Part shown: positions 15,136-23,370 of the stretch, piece by piece
Position numbering within the stretch: the first letter of the stretch is position 1
Layout: the number at the start of each line of letters is the position of its first letter
Assembly (NCBI RefSeq): GCF_009928425.1
Contig: NZ_JAABNS010000001.1
Coordinates: forward strand, 558,001 to 622,000
From: Pseudarthrobacter sp. ATCC 49987
Lineage (GTDB): Bacteria > Actinomycetota > Actinomycetes > Actinomycetales > Micrococcaceae
DNA length: 64,000 nucleotides
Direction of reading: 5' to 3'
Notes under the pieces: generated by a model
What the model was told of the DNA's origin: nothing
Seen by the model: only the letters and a program-made list of their open reading frames with translations
Database searches by the model: none
Program-made: the position numbers and the translations under genes

Positions 15136-18100
15136 TCAATAGGCGGCCGTGGTGCATCCGAGCAGGCTGTTGCCGTAGGACATGGGGCTGACAGCGATCC
15201 CGTAGGAGCAGATCCGGTAAGTGCCGGGCTTGGTGATGGGAAGCGAGGCTGTGAATCCGTGGTTGCCGGTGACGCCGAGGTACTGGTTGACGTCGGGGCG
15301 CGGGTTGTCGGCGGTGAACGGGTAGCCGAGGGTGGTGCCGTCGGGGTACGTCACGTAGATGTGGGCGGGGATTGAAGCGGAGGGTGTTCCCTTGTCCACT
15401 GTCCATCCGGACACCCGCAGCTCGGTCCCGTTTGCGGTCTTGTTGACACTGACGCCGTCCTGGAAGCCGACCGGAGCCGGTGCTACAACGACTTCCTTCG
15501 TGGTGCATCCGAGCAGGCTGTTGCCGTAGGACATGGGGCTGACAGCGATCCCGTAGGAGCAGATCCGGTAAGTGCCGGGCTTGGTGATGGGAAGCGAGGC
15601 TGTGAATCCGTGGTTGCCGGTGACGCCGAGGTACTGGTTGACGTCGGGGCGCGGGTTGTCGGCGGTGAACGGGTAGCCGAGGTTTGTGCCGTCGGGGTAG
15701 GTCACGTAGACGTGGGCCGGGATGGACGCGGAGGGCGTTCCCTTGTCCACGGTCCAGCCCGACACCCGCAGCTCGGTCCCGTTTGCGGTCTTGTTGACAC
15801 TGACGCCGTCCTGGAAACCGACCGGAGCCGGTGCTACAACGACTTCCTTCGTGGTGCATCCCAGCAGGCTGTTGCCGTAGGACATGTGGCTGACGGCGAT
15901 ACCGTAGGAGCAGATCCGGTAAGTGCCGGGCTTGGTGATGGGAAGCGAGGCTGTGAATCCGTGGTTGCCGGTGACGCCGAGGTACTGGTTGACGTCGGGG
16001 CGCGGGTTGTCGGCGGTGAACGGGTAGCCGAGGTTTGTGCCGTCGGGGTACGTCACGTAGACGTGGGCCGGGATGGACGCGGAGGGCGTTCCCTTGTCCA
16101 CGGTCCAGCCCGACACCCGCAGCTCGGTCCCGTTTGCGGTCTTGTTGACACTGACGCCGTCCTGGAAACCGACCGGAGCCGGTGCTCCCGGGACGTCGAT
16201 GTCCTTGCATCCGAGCAGGCTGTTGCCGTAGGACATGGGGCTGACAGCGATCCCGTAGGAGCAGATCCGGTAAGTGCCGGGCTTGGTGATGGGAAGCGAG
16301 GCTGTGAATCCGTGGTTGCCGGTGACGCCGAGGTACTGGTTGACGTCGGGGCGCGGGTTGTCGGCGGTGAACGGGTAGCCGAGGTTTGTGCCGTCGGGGT
16401 AGGTCACGTAGACGTGGGCCGGGATGGACGCGGAGGGCGTTCCCTTGTCCACGGTCCAGCCGGACACGGTCAGTGCAGCCCCGTTTGCTGTTTTGCTGAC
16501 AGTGACGCCGTCCTGGAAACCGACCGGAGCCGGTGCTCCCGGGACCTCGATGTCCTTGCAGCCGATTTGTGGGCTGGCGTAAATACCGATGGCATAAACA
16601 CAGACACCGTACGATCCCGGTGCGTTCACCCCGAATGTCTGGTCGAATCCATGGTTCTGTCCCAGACCGTACGTCGATTGGACGTCCGGGCGGGCACCCG
16701 CGGCGAGCACCGCGTAGCCTACTCGAGCCCCGCTGGGGGAAGTGATGTAAACGTGTGCCTCGGTGGACTTTGCGGGCTCGGCCCTGTCGACGGCCCAGCC
16801 TGTCACCCGCAGCGAGGTCTTGCCGTCCGCGAGGACCATGTCCAGGCTGTCAAAGTTGCCGGTGGGAACCGGAATCGCGTTGACCGTGACGCCTGCCGCC
16901 GAGTCCGAAACCCAGTCGATGGATACGCGCGTGCCTGCATGGGTGGTGAACGTCTGGCCTGCTTGCCATGCTTGGTTGTAGCTGTAATAGCCGTTAAACG
17001 TCGTGGTACTTGGCTGCAGGGCGAGGGAGCCTGCGCCGAATGATTGGACTATTTTGACTCCGCGGTTGCCGCCAAGGGCCGTCGCCGCATCATTGCCCAC
17101 AGGCAGCCGCAACTCAAGATAATACACCTCGCCGCTAACGGGATCGGAAAACTTAACCGCGCGGTTGTCGTCCGCGCTTCCCCAGGCCTTCAACTGGTAG
17201 GAGTTCCTCCCTACCGCCTTCCCCAGGTCCCTGACTTCGGTGCCGGCCCCGAATCCGCCAAATTCGTAGATAGGGGAACTGACCACCGGCTGGCTGGTCT
17301 GAGAGACGCCCATCAGGTCAAGGTTGTCCTTGTATTCCTCGATGCTGCACGTGCCGTTGGCGAACGATCCGTCGGCGTTGCTGGCAGTGTCCACGGCTCC
17401 GTCCGCACAGCGGAGGCGGTTGGCGTGCATCAGACCGAGGACGTGGCCGAATTCGTGAGTCAGTACGCTCTTGGTCAGTGTTGCCGGGAGCGGCATGAGG
17501 ACACGTCCGCTGGTTCCGTTGTAGCTCCAGCCCGCGCCGAACGCCCCATCGGACAACGTGGGAGTCGACACGAAAACCACAAGTGACGTGTAAGAACTGG
17601 GGACCCAGCCGATTTCGGCCGCGATCGTGTTCATCATTGATGAATAACTCTGTGTGGAGGTTGCCTTGCTCGACCTGTTTTCGACACTGGCGACGCTCAT
17701 GGACAGCCTGCCATTCGACATGGCCTGCCAGTAGTTGCTGCTGGTCGTGATAGCCGCCCGGGCGTCCGCTTCCGGGATGGTCGCTTGCCGGTCGGCCAGC
17801 TGGACCATCACCAGCTTGACCTTGATGTCACCGCTCCGAGCAAGGGAGTATGCCTCGGTGGTCGTGTGGGGCGATTCAGCGCCCTTTCTTTCCTGCGTTG
17901 CAGTGATATTGAGCGACTCACTGGTTGCGGGATTGCTGCCACCGATGACTTCCGTGAAGAGGGGCTCCGGAGATACCAGAGTCCCTGACTCGACCGTTGC
18001 CAGGGAATCCGTGGCTGCAGTCGGCGAAGATGATGGGAGTGGCGCTGCTGTGACCTCAGGGGATGGAGACGCCGCCGGCGCAGGGCTCGAGGCTGGCGCG

Positions 18101-18243
18101 GGCGCCGGCGCGGGCGCCGCCGACAAAGCAACTGTCGGTGCCGTCGGCTCGGCGAGGGCAGGCGAGAGAGGCACAGCGGTGAGCGAGGCAAGAGTAACGA
18201 CAAGCGCCGCCAGAAGCGCTGTCGTCTTCCGTATTGAATTCAC
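15136..18243 (-). CDS. Secreted metzincin-like zinc metalloprotease with five C-terminal repeat domains
   Basis: A predicted 1035-residue exported protein. GTG at 18243 is chosen because GAAAGA lies 7 bases upstream and a classic signal peptide follows (basic start, hydrophobic core, cleavage near SPALA-EP). A Pro/Ala/Ser-rich linker reaches about residue 85. The protease domain follows, with HEFGHVLGLMH (HExxHxxGxxH) near residue 262 and NLDLMGVS as a likely Met-turn, as in M11-like metzincins. From about residue 450 come five repeats of about 117 residues, each with SGWTVD, NPRPDVNQYLG, NHGF and YRICSYGI followed by LLGC. Similar GW/RPDV/HGF domains occur in other secreted actinobacterial hydrolases. 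The last four repeats are nearly identical. Substrate unknown. Confidence 0.85.
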   Translation of the reverse strand: MNSIRKTTALLAALVVTLASLTAVPLSPALAEPTAPTVALSAAPAPAPAPASSPAPAASPSPEVTAAPLPSSSPTAATDSLATVESGTLVSPEPLFTEVIGGSNPATSESLNITATQERKGAESPHTTTEAYSLARSGDIKVKLVMVQLADRQATIPEADARAAITTSSNYWQAMSNGRLSMSVASVENRSSKATSTQSYSSMMNTIAAEIGWVPSSYTSLVVFVSTPTLSDGAFGAGWSYNGTSGRVLMPLPATLTKSVLTHEFGHVLGLMHANRLRCADGAVDTASNADGSFANGTCSIEEYKDNLDLMGVSQTSQPVVSSPIYEFGGFGAGTEVRDLGKAVGRNSYQLKAWGSADDNRAVKFSDPVSGEVYYLELRLPVGNDAATALGGNRGVKIVQSFGAGSLALQPSTTTFNGYYSYNQAWQAGQTFTTHAGTRVSIDWVSDSAAGVTVNAIPVPTGNFDSLDMVLADGKTSLRVTGWAVDRAEPAKSTEAHVYITSPSGARVGYAVLAAGARPDVQSTYGLGQNHGFDQTFGVNAPGSYGVCVYAIGIYASPQIGCKDIEVPGAPAPVGFQDGVTVSKTANGAALTVSGWTVDKGTPSASIPAHVYVTYPDGTNLGYPFTADNPRPDVNQYLGVTGNHGFTASLPITKPGTYRICSYGIAVSPMSYGNSLLGCKDIDVPGAPAPVGFQDGVSVNKTANGTELRVSGWTVDKGTPSASIPAHVYVTYPDGTNLGYPFTADNPRPDVNQYLGVTGNHGFTASLPITKPGTYRICSYGIAVSHMSYGNSLLGCTTKEVVVAPAPVGFQDGVSVNKTANGTELRVSGWTVDKGTPSASIPAHVYVTYPDGTNLGYPFTADNPRPDVNQYLGVTGNHGFTASLPITKPGTYRICSYGIAVSPMSYGNSLLGCTTKEVVVAPAPVGFQDGVSVNKTANGTELRVSGWTVDKGTPSASIPAHIYVTYPDGTTLGYPFTADNPRPDVNQYLGVTGNHGFTASLPITKPGTYRICSYGIAVSPMSYGNSLLGCTTAAY
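15151..16556 (-). repeat. Four near-identical 351-bp tandem repeats within the protease gene
   Basis: The same landmark recurs at 15151, 15502, 15853 and 16204, an exact 351-bp period (117 codons). Units differ by only a handful of bases, for example Gly-Met-Ser against His-Met-Ser and Ile against Val. A fifth unit upstream (about 16557-16860) has the same protein plan but has diverged strongly. Such identity over 1.4 kb implies recent expansion or gene conversion and allows copy-number change by slippage. Confidence 0.92.
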
Positions 18244-18367
18244 GTGGTGTCTTTCATGAGACCGCCGCCCCACTGAACACTCAGCGAGACGGCCGGGAGA
18301 CCGGGAAGTGAGGTCAGTCTACGGATGGCGCGCCGTCAGAACCGGCAACCTGCAACAAACTTTCGTC

Positions 18368-18390
18368 TTAGGTAGCGAATCGTTGCCTAA
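18368..18390. promoter_or_regulatory. Operator-like palindrome upstream of the metalloprotease gene
   Basis: TTAGGTAGCGA and TCGTTGCCTAA form 11-base arms around one base, with 9 of 11 positions paired. It sits 125 bases upstream of the protease start, in the gap behind the ROK gene, where a promoter is expected. The binding protein is unknown. The rest of the 188-base gap shows no gene. Confidence 0.4.
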
Positions 18391-18431
18391 TCTTGAGCAA
18401 AGTCAGCCCGTCCCACCAATGTGCGCTGTCC

Positions 18432-19610
18432 CTACTGCCCCAGCTCAAGCTCCAGGGCATTGGCCTCGACGTAGTCCAGCGCGTGCCGGACGGCACCGAC
18501 TGTGACAATCGAGGCGCCCAGGGGCGAGACCGTCACGAGCGGGGGAGTGGCCGTGAATCGGGGGAGCAGCGCGGTGATCCGGGGCAGCAGGGCCCCCGCG
18601 GATTCAGCCACAGCGCCGCCGATGACCACCTGTTCCGGGTTGATGAAGCTGGCCAAGGAGGCGATGACCCGGGCCATCCGCTCCGAAATCCGGTCCAGGA
18701 TAGCCAGCGCTGCGGGATCCCCGGCGGCGGCATCCTCGAAGACGCGCCGGGCGCTGGCCTCGCCGCCAGCGGCGGGACCGCCGCCGGCCGCGGACCACTG
18801 CCGGGCCAGGCTGGCGATGCCATCGCTGGAGCCGACACCCTCCACGAGGTCCAGGTACCCCATTTCGCCGGCCGCGCCGCCGCGGCCGTGCAGCAGCCGC
18901 CCGGACTCCATCACACCGGCGCCCAGCCGTTCGCCGGCCAGCAGCACCACGAGGTCGTCGACGCCGGCGCCCGAACCCCGCCAGCGTTCGCCCAGGGCGG
19001 CCAGGTTCGCGTCGTTCTCCAGCAGCACGGTCCAGCCGTGCAGGTCCTGCAGCGCCGAGCGGAGACCGACGTCGAACAGGCTCCAGAAATGCTGGCTCAC
19101 CAGCACCTCGCCGTCGCGGTCCACCGGCGCGGCGATGCCCGCGCCGACGGCCAGGACCTTGTCCGGGCTGGTCCCGGCGTCCGCCAGCGCCTGCCGGCAG
19201 GCCCGGTCGACGACGCCGATCCGCTCCTCCGCGGGGATGTCGACGGCCCGGAAGCTCCCGCTGGAGCGTCCGACGACAATCCCGCGGAGGTCGGCGACGG
19301 CCGCGGTGGTGGTGGCGGCGCCGATGTCGAGGCCGAGCACGAACCCGGCCCCGCTGTTGAGCTCGAAGCGCCGGGCGGGACGTCCTTTGCGGGGGTTCCC
19401 GGGCTGTTCCTCGTCGCGGGCGTCCAGTTCCCGGATCCAGCCGCGCCGGATCAGGTCCTCGCAGACGGCGATAACGGATGCCCGCGTCAGTCCGGTCCGG
19501 GCCATGAGCTCGGTCCCGGTGGCCACCTCCGTGTTCCGGATTGCAGACAGCACCGCCTGGGCGTTCACCCGGCGCAGCAGCTGGGGCGTGGCGGCGGCTG
19601 CCTGCGGCAT
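18432..19610 (-). CDS. ROK-family transcriptional regulator
   Basis: A 392-residue protein with an N-terminal winged helix (residues about 8-65: TGTELMARTGLTRASVIAVC) and a sugar-kinase-like ROK domain. FVLGLDIGAATTTAAVAD is the phosphate-binding loop, and GRGGAAGEMGYLDL is the ROK signature region, though the usual zinc-site cysteines (CGxxGC) are absent. INPEQVVIGGAVAES is near the C-terminus. Such proteins repress sugar-use genes until a sugar binds. The ATG at 19610 follows GGGGAGG. It is divergent from an alpha-glucosidase gene, which it very probably controls through the palindrome at 19662-19680. Confidence 0.85.
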   Translation of the reverse strand: MPQAAAATPQLLRRVNAQAVLSAIRNTEVATGTELMARTGLTRASVIAVCEDLIRRGWIRELDARDEEQPGNPRKGRPARRFELNSGAGFVLGLDIGAATTTAAVADLRGIVVGRSSGSFRAVDIPAEERIGVVDRACRQALADAGTSPDKVLAVGAGIAAPVDRDGEVLVSQHFWSLFDVGLRSALQDLHGWTVLLENDANLAALGERWRGSGAGVDDLVVLLAGERLGAGVMESGRLLHGRGGAAGEMGYLDLVEGVGSSDGIASLARQWSAAGGGPAAGGEASARRVFEDAAAGDPAALAILDRISERMARVIASLASFINPEQVVIGGAVAESAGALLPRITALLPRFTATPPLVTVSPLGASIVTVGAVRHALDYVEANALELELGQ

Positions 19611-19661
19611 CAAAATCTTGACCTCCCCGTAAGTCCGGACCCATAATTGATCCGGCAATAT

Positions 19662-19680
19662 ATTTAGCTTGTATCTAAAT
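19662..19680. promoter_or_regulatory. Probable ROK operator in the divergent promoter region
   Basis: ATTTAG-CTTGTAT-CTAAAT is an inverted repeat with 6-bp arms in an AT-rich stretch between the ROK gene and the alpha-glucosidase gene. AT-rich dyads of this kind are typical NagC/XylR-type sites. Confidence 0.5.
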
Positions 19681-19717
19681 TATCAGAAGCCTGTTCCGAG
19701 CCCCGAAGGATTACCTC

Positions 19718-21424
19718 TTGTCCAACACAGCCACGCTGGCAACCCTGTCCGGTTCCGATCTCGCTGCCGACCCCAACTGGTGGCGGCAGGCGTCCGTGTA
19801 CCAGATCTACCCGCGCAGCTTCTCGGACTCCAACGGTGACGGCCTGGGCGACCTCAAGGGCATCACGGCCAAGGTGCCCTACCTGAAAGACCTCGGGATC
19901 GACGCCGTCTGGCTCTCCCCGTTCTACCCCTCCGCCTTGGCCGACGGCGGCTACGACGTCGACGACTACCGCGACGTCGATCCCAAGCTCGGCACGCTGG
20001 AGGACTTCGATGAGATGTCCGCCGCCCTGCACGCCGCCGGCATCAAGCTGATCGCCGATATCGTCCCCAACCACTCCTCGAACCGCCACGCCTGGTTCCG
20101 GGAAGCCCTCGCGTCCCCCCGCGGCTCCGACGCCCGGGAACGCTACATCTTCCGGGATGGGCTTGGACAAAACGGCGAGATCCCGCCGTCGGACTGGGAA
20201 TCCGTCTTCGGCGGCCCGGCCTGGGAGCGCATTACCGAACCCGACGGCACTCCCGGCCAGTGGTACATGCACATCTTCGCCAAGGAGCAGCCGGACCTGA
20301 ACTGGTCCAACCGCGAAATCCGCGACGACTTCCTCAAGACCCTGCGCTTCTGGTCCGACCGCGGCGTCGACGGCTTCCGCGTCGACGTGGCGCACGCCCT
20401 GACCAAGGACCTCACCGAACCGCTGCTGTCCAAGGTCGAGCTGAGCGAGGCCAACAGCGGCACCGACGGTTTCGACGACGGCTCGCACCCTTTCTGGGAC
20501 CGTGACGACGTCCATGAGATCTACGTCGAGTGGCGCGAAGTCTTCAACGAATACAATCCGCCGCGCACCGCCGTCGCCGAAGCCTGGGTGCACGCCAGCC
20601 GCCGCGGCCGCTACGCGAGCCCCCAGGGCCTGGGCCAGGCGTTCAACTTCGACCTGCTCCAGGCCGACTTCGACGCCAGCGAATTCCACGAAATCATCAC
20701 GCGCAACCTCGCCGAAGCCACCGAATCCGGCGCCTCCTCCACCTGGGTGTTCTCCAACCACGACGTCGTCCGCCACGCCACCCGCTACGGCCTGCCCAAG
20801 GGCGGCGGCAGACACGCCAAGGGCCAGGACGGCAAGGGCTGGCTGCTGGCCGGCGCCCCGGCCGAGGAGCTCGACGTCGAGCTCGGACTGCGGCGCGCCC
20901 GTGCCGCCACCCAGCTGATGCTGGCGCTCCCGGGATCCGCATACCTGTACCAAGGGGAGGAGCTTGGACTGCAGGAGGTCGCGGACATCCCCGACGCGGA
21001 GCGCCAGGACCCCACTTTCTTCCGCAACAAGGGGGTCGAGATCGGCCGGGACGGCTGCCGCGTGCCGCTGCCGTGGGCCGCCGAAGGAACCTCCTTTGGA
21101 TTCGGCGACGGCGGGGCGCACCTGCCGCAGCCGGCGTGGTTCAGCCGCTATGCCGTCGCAGCCGAGGACGGCGTGGAGGGTTCCACCCTCGAGTTCTACC
21201 GCCAGGCCTTGAAGCTGCGCCGCGAACTGCAGACCTCGGAAGAACTGCAATGGCTGGAATCCGGCAACGCCCGCGTCCTGCACTTCAGCCGCCCCGGCGG
21301 CTGGCAGACCCTGACGAACTTCGGTGACGAACCCGTTGAGCTGCCCGAAGGAACGGCACTGCTCAGCAGCGGACCGCTCGACGGGAACCTCCTGCCGGGC
21401 AGCACCACCGTCTGGCTGCGGTGA
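19718..21424 (+). CDS. Alpha-glucosidase, glycoside hydrolase family 13
   Basis: A 568-residue cytoplasmic hydrolase. The TIM-barrel motifs are visible: YQIYPRSFSDSNGDGLGDL at the start, IVPNHSS (region I), GVDGFRVDVAHAL with the nucleophile Asp (II), VAEAWVHA with the acid Glu (III), and FSNHDVVRH with the third Asp (IV). The QIYPRSF start and spacing fit oligo-1,6-glucosidase/alpha-glucosidase, which frees glucose from short maltose- or isomaltose-type sugars. TTG at 19718 follows GAAGGA by 7 bases. It is divergent from its presumed ROK repressor; the aldo/keto reductase gene overlaps its stop (GTGA). Confidence 0.9.
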   Translation: MSNTATLATLSGSDLAADPNWWRQASVYQIYPRSFSDSNGDGLGDLKGITAKVPYLKDLGIDAVWLSPFYPSALADGGYDVDDYRDVDPKLGTLEDFDEMSAALHAAGIKLIADIVPNHSSNRHAWFREALASPRGSDARERYIFRDGLGQNGEIPPSDWESVFGGPAWERITEPDGTPGQWYMHIFAKEQPDLNWSNREIRDDFLKTLRFWSDRGVDGFRVDVAHALTKDLTEPLLSKVELSEANSGTDGFDDGSHPFWDRDDVHEIYVEWREVFNEYNPPRTAVAEAWVHASRRGRYASPQGLGQAFNFDLLQADFDASEFHEIITRNLAEATESGASSTWVFSNHDVVRHATRYGLPKGGGRHAKGQDGKGWLLAGAPAEELDVELGLRRARAATQLMLALPGSAYLYQGEELGLQEVADIPDAERQDPTFFRNKGVEIGRDGCRVPLPWAAEGTSFGFGDGGAHLPQPAWFSRYAVAAEDGVEGSTLEFYRQALKLRRELQTSEELQWLESGNARVLHFSRPGGWQTLTNFGDEPVELPEGTALLSSGPLDGNLLPGSTTVWLR

Positions 21425-22401
21425 GCTCCACGCCCGGAAGGGAGCCGGCCGAACAGCCCGCCCAGGAACTGATTTACGGCTGCATGGGCCTGGGCGGCAC
21501 CTGGTCCCCGGAGCCGCACTTGTCCGCCCACGTGGACGAGGCGGCGGCCGCGGTCGAGGCTGCCCTCGAGGTTGGCATCACGCTGTTCGACCACGCCGAC
21601 ATCTACCGCGGCGGCAAGTCCGAAGCGGTGTTCGGCGAGGTGCTGGCACAGACGCCGGGGCTGCGGGAGAAGATCCGGCTGCAGACCAAGTGCGGCATCC
21701 GGCTCAACGAACAGGGCCTGGAGACCCACTACGACCTGAGCCGGGACGGCATCCTGACGAGAGTCAACGAAAGCCTGGCCCGGCTCCGCACGGACTATGT
21801 GGACGTCCTGATGCTCCACCGCCCCGATCCGCTGATGGACCCTGCTGAGGTGGCCTCCGCCGTCGGGCAGCTCATGGCGGAGGGCAAGGTCAGGGCGTTG
21901 GGCGTGTCCAACATGTCCGGATCGCAGATCGAAGTGCTGCAGGACCGGCTCGAGACCCCGGTGGTCGCCAACCAGCTGGAGATGAGCCTGCTCAAACGCG
22001 CCTGGCTGGAGAGCACGGTGCTGGTCAACCATGCCGAGGGAACGGACTACAGCTTCCCGCACGGCACCGTGGAGCACTGCGTCCGGCACGGAATCACCCT
22101 GCAGGCCTACGGCTCCCTGGCGCGGGGCCTCTACACCGGGGCGCCCGCCGCAACGCGGTCGGCCGCGGAAGAGGCGACCGCGGGGCTCGTGGCGCAGCTG
22201 GCGGCGGAGAAAAAGACCACCGGGGAATCGATCCTGCTGGGCTGGCTGATGAGGCACCCGGCCCGGATCGCCCCCGTGATCGGCACTGCCAACCCGGACC
22301 GCATCCGTGCCTGTGCGGACGTGGCCGCGGTGGCCGCGGGCCTGACCCGGGCGCAGTGGTACCGGCTCTGGGTGACGGCGCGCGGCAGCAACATCCCGTA
22401 A
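21421..22401 (+). CDS. Aldo/keto reductase (YdhF-like)
   Basis: A 326-residue (alpha/beta)8 NADPH-dependent oxidoreductase. Catalytic-tetrad regions are LFDHADIYRGGKSE (Asp and Tyr), LQTKCGI (Lys) and DVLMLHRPDPLMDP (His). GKVRALGVSNMSGSQI is the next family motif. It best resembles the YdhF branch. The GTG start overlaps the alpha-glucosidase stop, so the two are coupled and probably share the ROK control. The carbonyl substrate, perhaps sugar-derived, is unknown. Confidence 0.85.
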   Translation: MSSTPGREPAEQPAQELIYGCMGLGGTWSPEPHLSAHVDEAAAAVEAALEVGITLFDHADIYRGGKSEAVFGEVLAQTPGLREKIRLQTKCGIRLNEQGLETHYDLSRDGILTRVNESLARLRTDYVDVLMLHRPDPLMDPAEVASAVGQLMAEGKVRALGVSNMSGSQIEVLQDRLETPVVANQLEMSLLKRAWLESTVLVNHAEGTDYSFPHGTVEHCVRHGITLQAYGSLARGLYTGAPAATRSAAEEATAGLVAQLAAEKKTTGESILLGWLMRHPARIAPVIGTANPDRIRACADVAAVAAGLTRAQWYRLWVTARGSNIP

Positions 22402-22482
22402 CTTGTGATTTTGGTCGTATTGGTCGGTCTCCAGGGCCGGATAACTTGGCTGGGGACAGCCCTGAACGGATAGCGTAGAGAC

Positions 22483-23346
22483 ATGACCTCCACCACCACT
22501 GCCGGGACCGTCCGGCCTCAACGCAACATCCCAGCTGAAATCGCACGCTCCTGGCTGCTGGTCAACGCTATGAAAACCGAGCTCTTCGACCAGTCGGCCG
22601 CCTCCCGCGCGGACGCGATCATCCTGGACATCGAAGACGCGGTGGACCCCTCACAGAAGGATGCCGCCCGCGGAAACGTCGTGGACTGGCTGACCGGCGG
22701 CGGCAGCGCCTGGGTCCGGATCAACGACGCCACGAGCCCCTTCTGGGCCGACGACCTCGCCGGTCTCCGCGGCACGCCGGGCCTGCTCGGGGTGATGCTG
22801 GCCAAGACCGAGTCCGCGGACCAGGTCACCGAAAGCTTCCACCGGATGGATGGCAAGACGCCGGTCATCCCGCTGGTCGAGTCCGCCGTCGGCATCGAGG
22901 AAGCCAACAACATCGCGAAGGCCCAGGGTGCGTTCCGGCTGGCCTTCGGGTCGGGCGATTTCCGCCGCGACACCGGCATGGCAGCCACCCCGGAGGCCAT
23001 GGCCTACCCGCGCGCCAAGCTGGTTGTGGCCAGCCGCGTCGGCAACCTGCCGGGCCCCATTGACGGCCCTACTGTCGGCACCAACCACCCGATCCTGCGC
23101 GAACAGACGGGCATCACGGTGATGATGGGCATGACCGGCAAGCTCTGCCTCGCGATCGACCAGACCCCGGTCATCAACGAGGTCATCAGCCCCACACCGT
23201 CCGACGTCGCCTGGGCCACTGACTTCATGGCCGACTTCGAGGCCAGCGGCCGCGTCATCCGCGACGGCTCGGACCTGCCGCGCCTGGGCCGCGCCGAGAA
23301 GATCATGAAGCTCGCGGTAGCCTTTGGGGTGCAGCCGGCCCTGTAG
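22483..23346 (+). CDS. HpcH/HpaI aldolase/citrate lyase family protein (CitE-like)
   Basis: A 287-residue TIM-barrel lyase. RSWLLVNAMKTELFDQS is the N-terminal barrel start. IILDIEDAVDPSQKDAAR carries the acidic Mg2+ ligand, and WVRINDATSPFWADDL the substrate-binding Arg. VIPLVESAVGIEEANNIA supplies the second Glu, and FGSGDFRRDTGM follows. Stand-alone CitE-like proteins act on CoA thioesters such as malyl- or citramalyl-CoA rather than in citrate lyase. No citrate lyase partners are nearby. The ATG at 22483 lies in an ordinary 81-base gap. Confidence 0.82.
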   Translation: MTSTTTAGTVRPQRNIPAEIARSWLLVNAMKTELFDQSAASRADAIILDIEDAVDPSQKDAARGNVVDWLTGGGSAWVRINDATSPFWADDLAGLRGTPGLLGVMLAKTESADQVTESFHRMDGKTPVIPLVESAVGIEEANNIAKAQGAFRLAFGSGDFRRDTGMAATPEAMAYPRAKLVVASRVGNLPGPIDGPTVGTNHPILREQTGITVMMGMTGKLCLAIDQTPVINEVISPTPSDVAWATDFMADFEASGRVIRDGSDLPRLGRAEKIMKLAVAFGVQPAL

Positions 23347-23370
23347 CCACCCGCCACTGAAGGAGACCCC

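Noticed and set aside
15151..16556. Regular repeats considered as a CRISPR array or satellite
   Set aside because: The period is 351 bases with no spacers, and every unit encodes the same 117-residue protein domain in frame.
19664..21283. 539-codon open frame on the minus strand
   Set aside because: Antisense to the alpha-glucosidase, whose catalytic motifs are complete.
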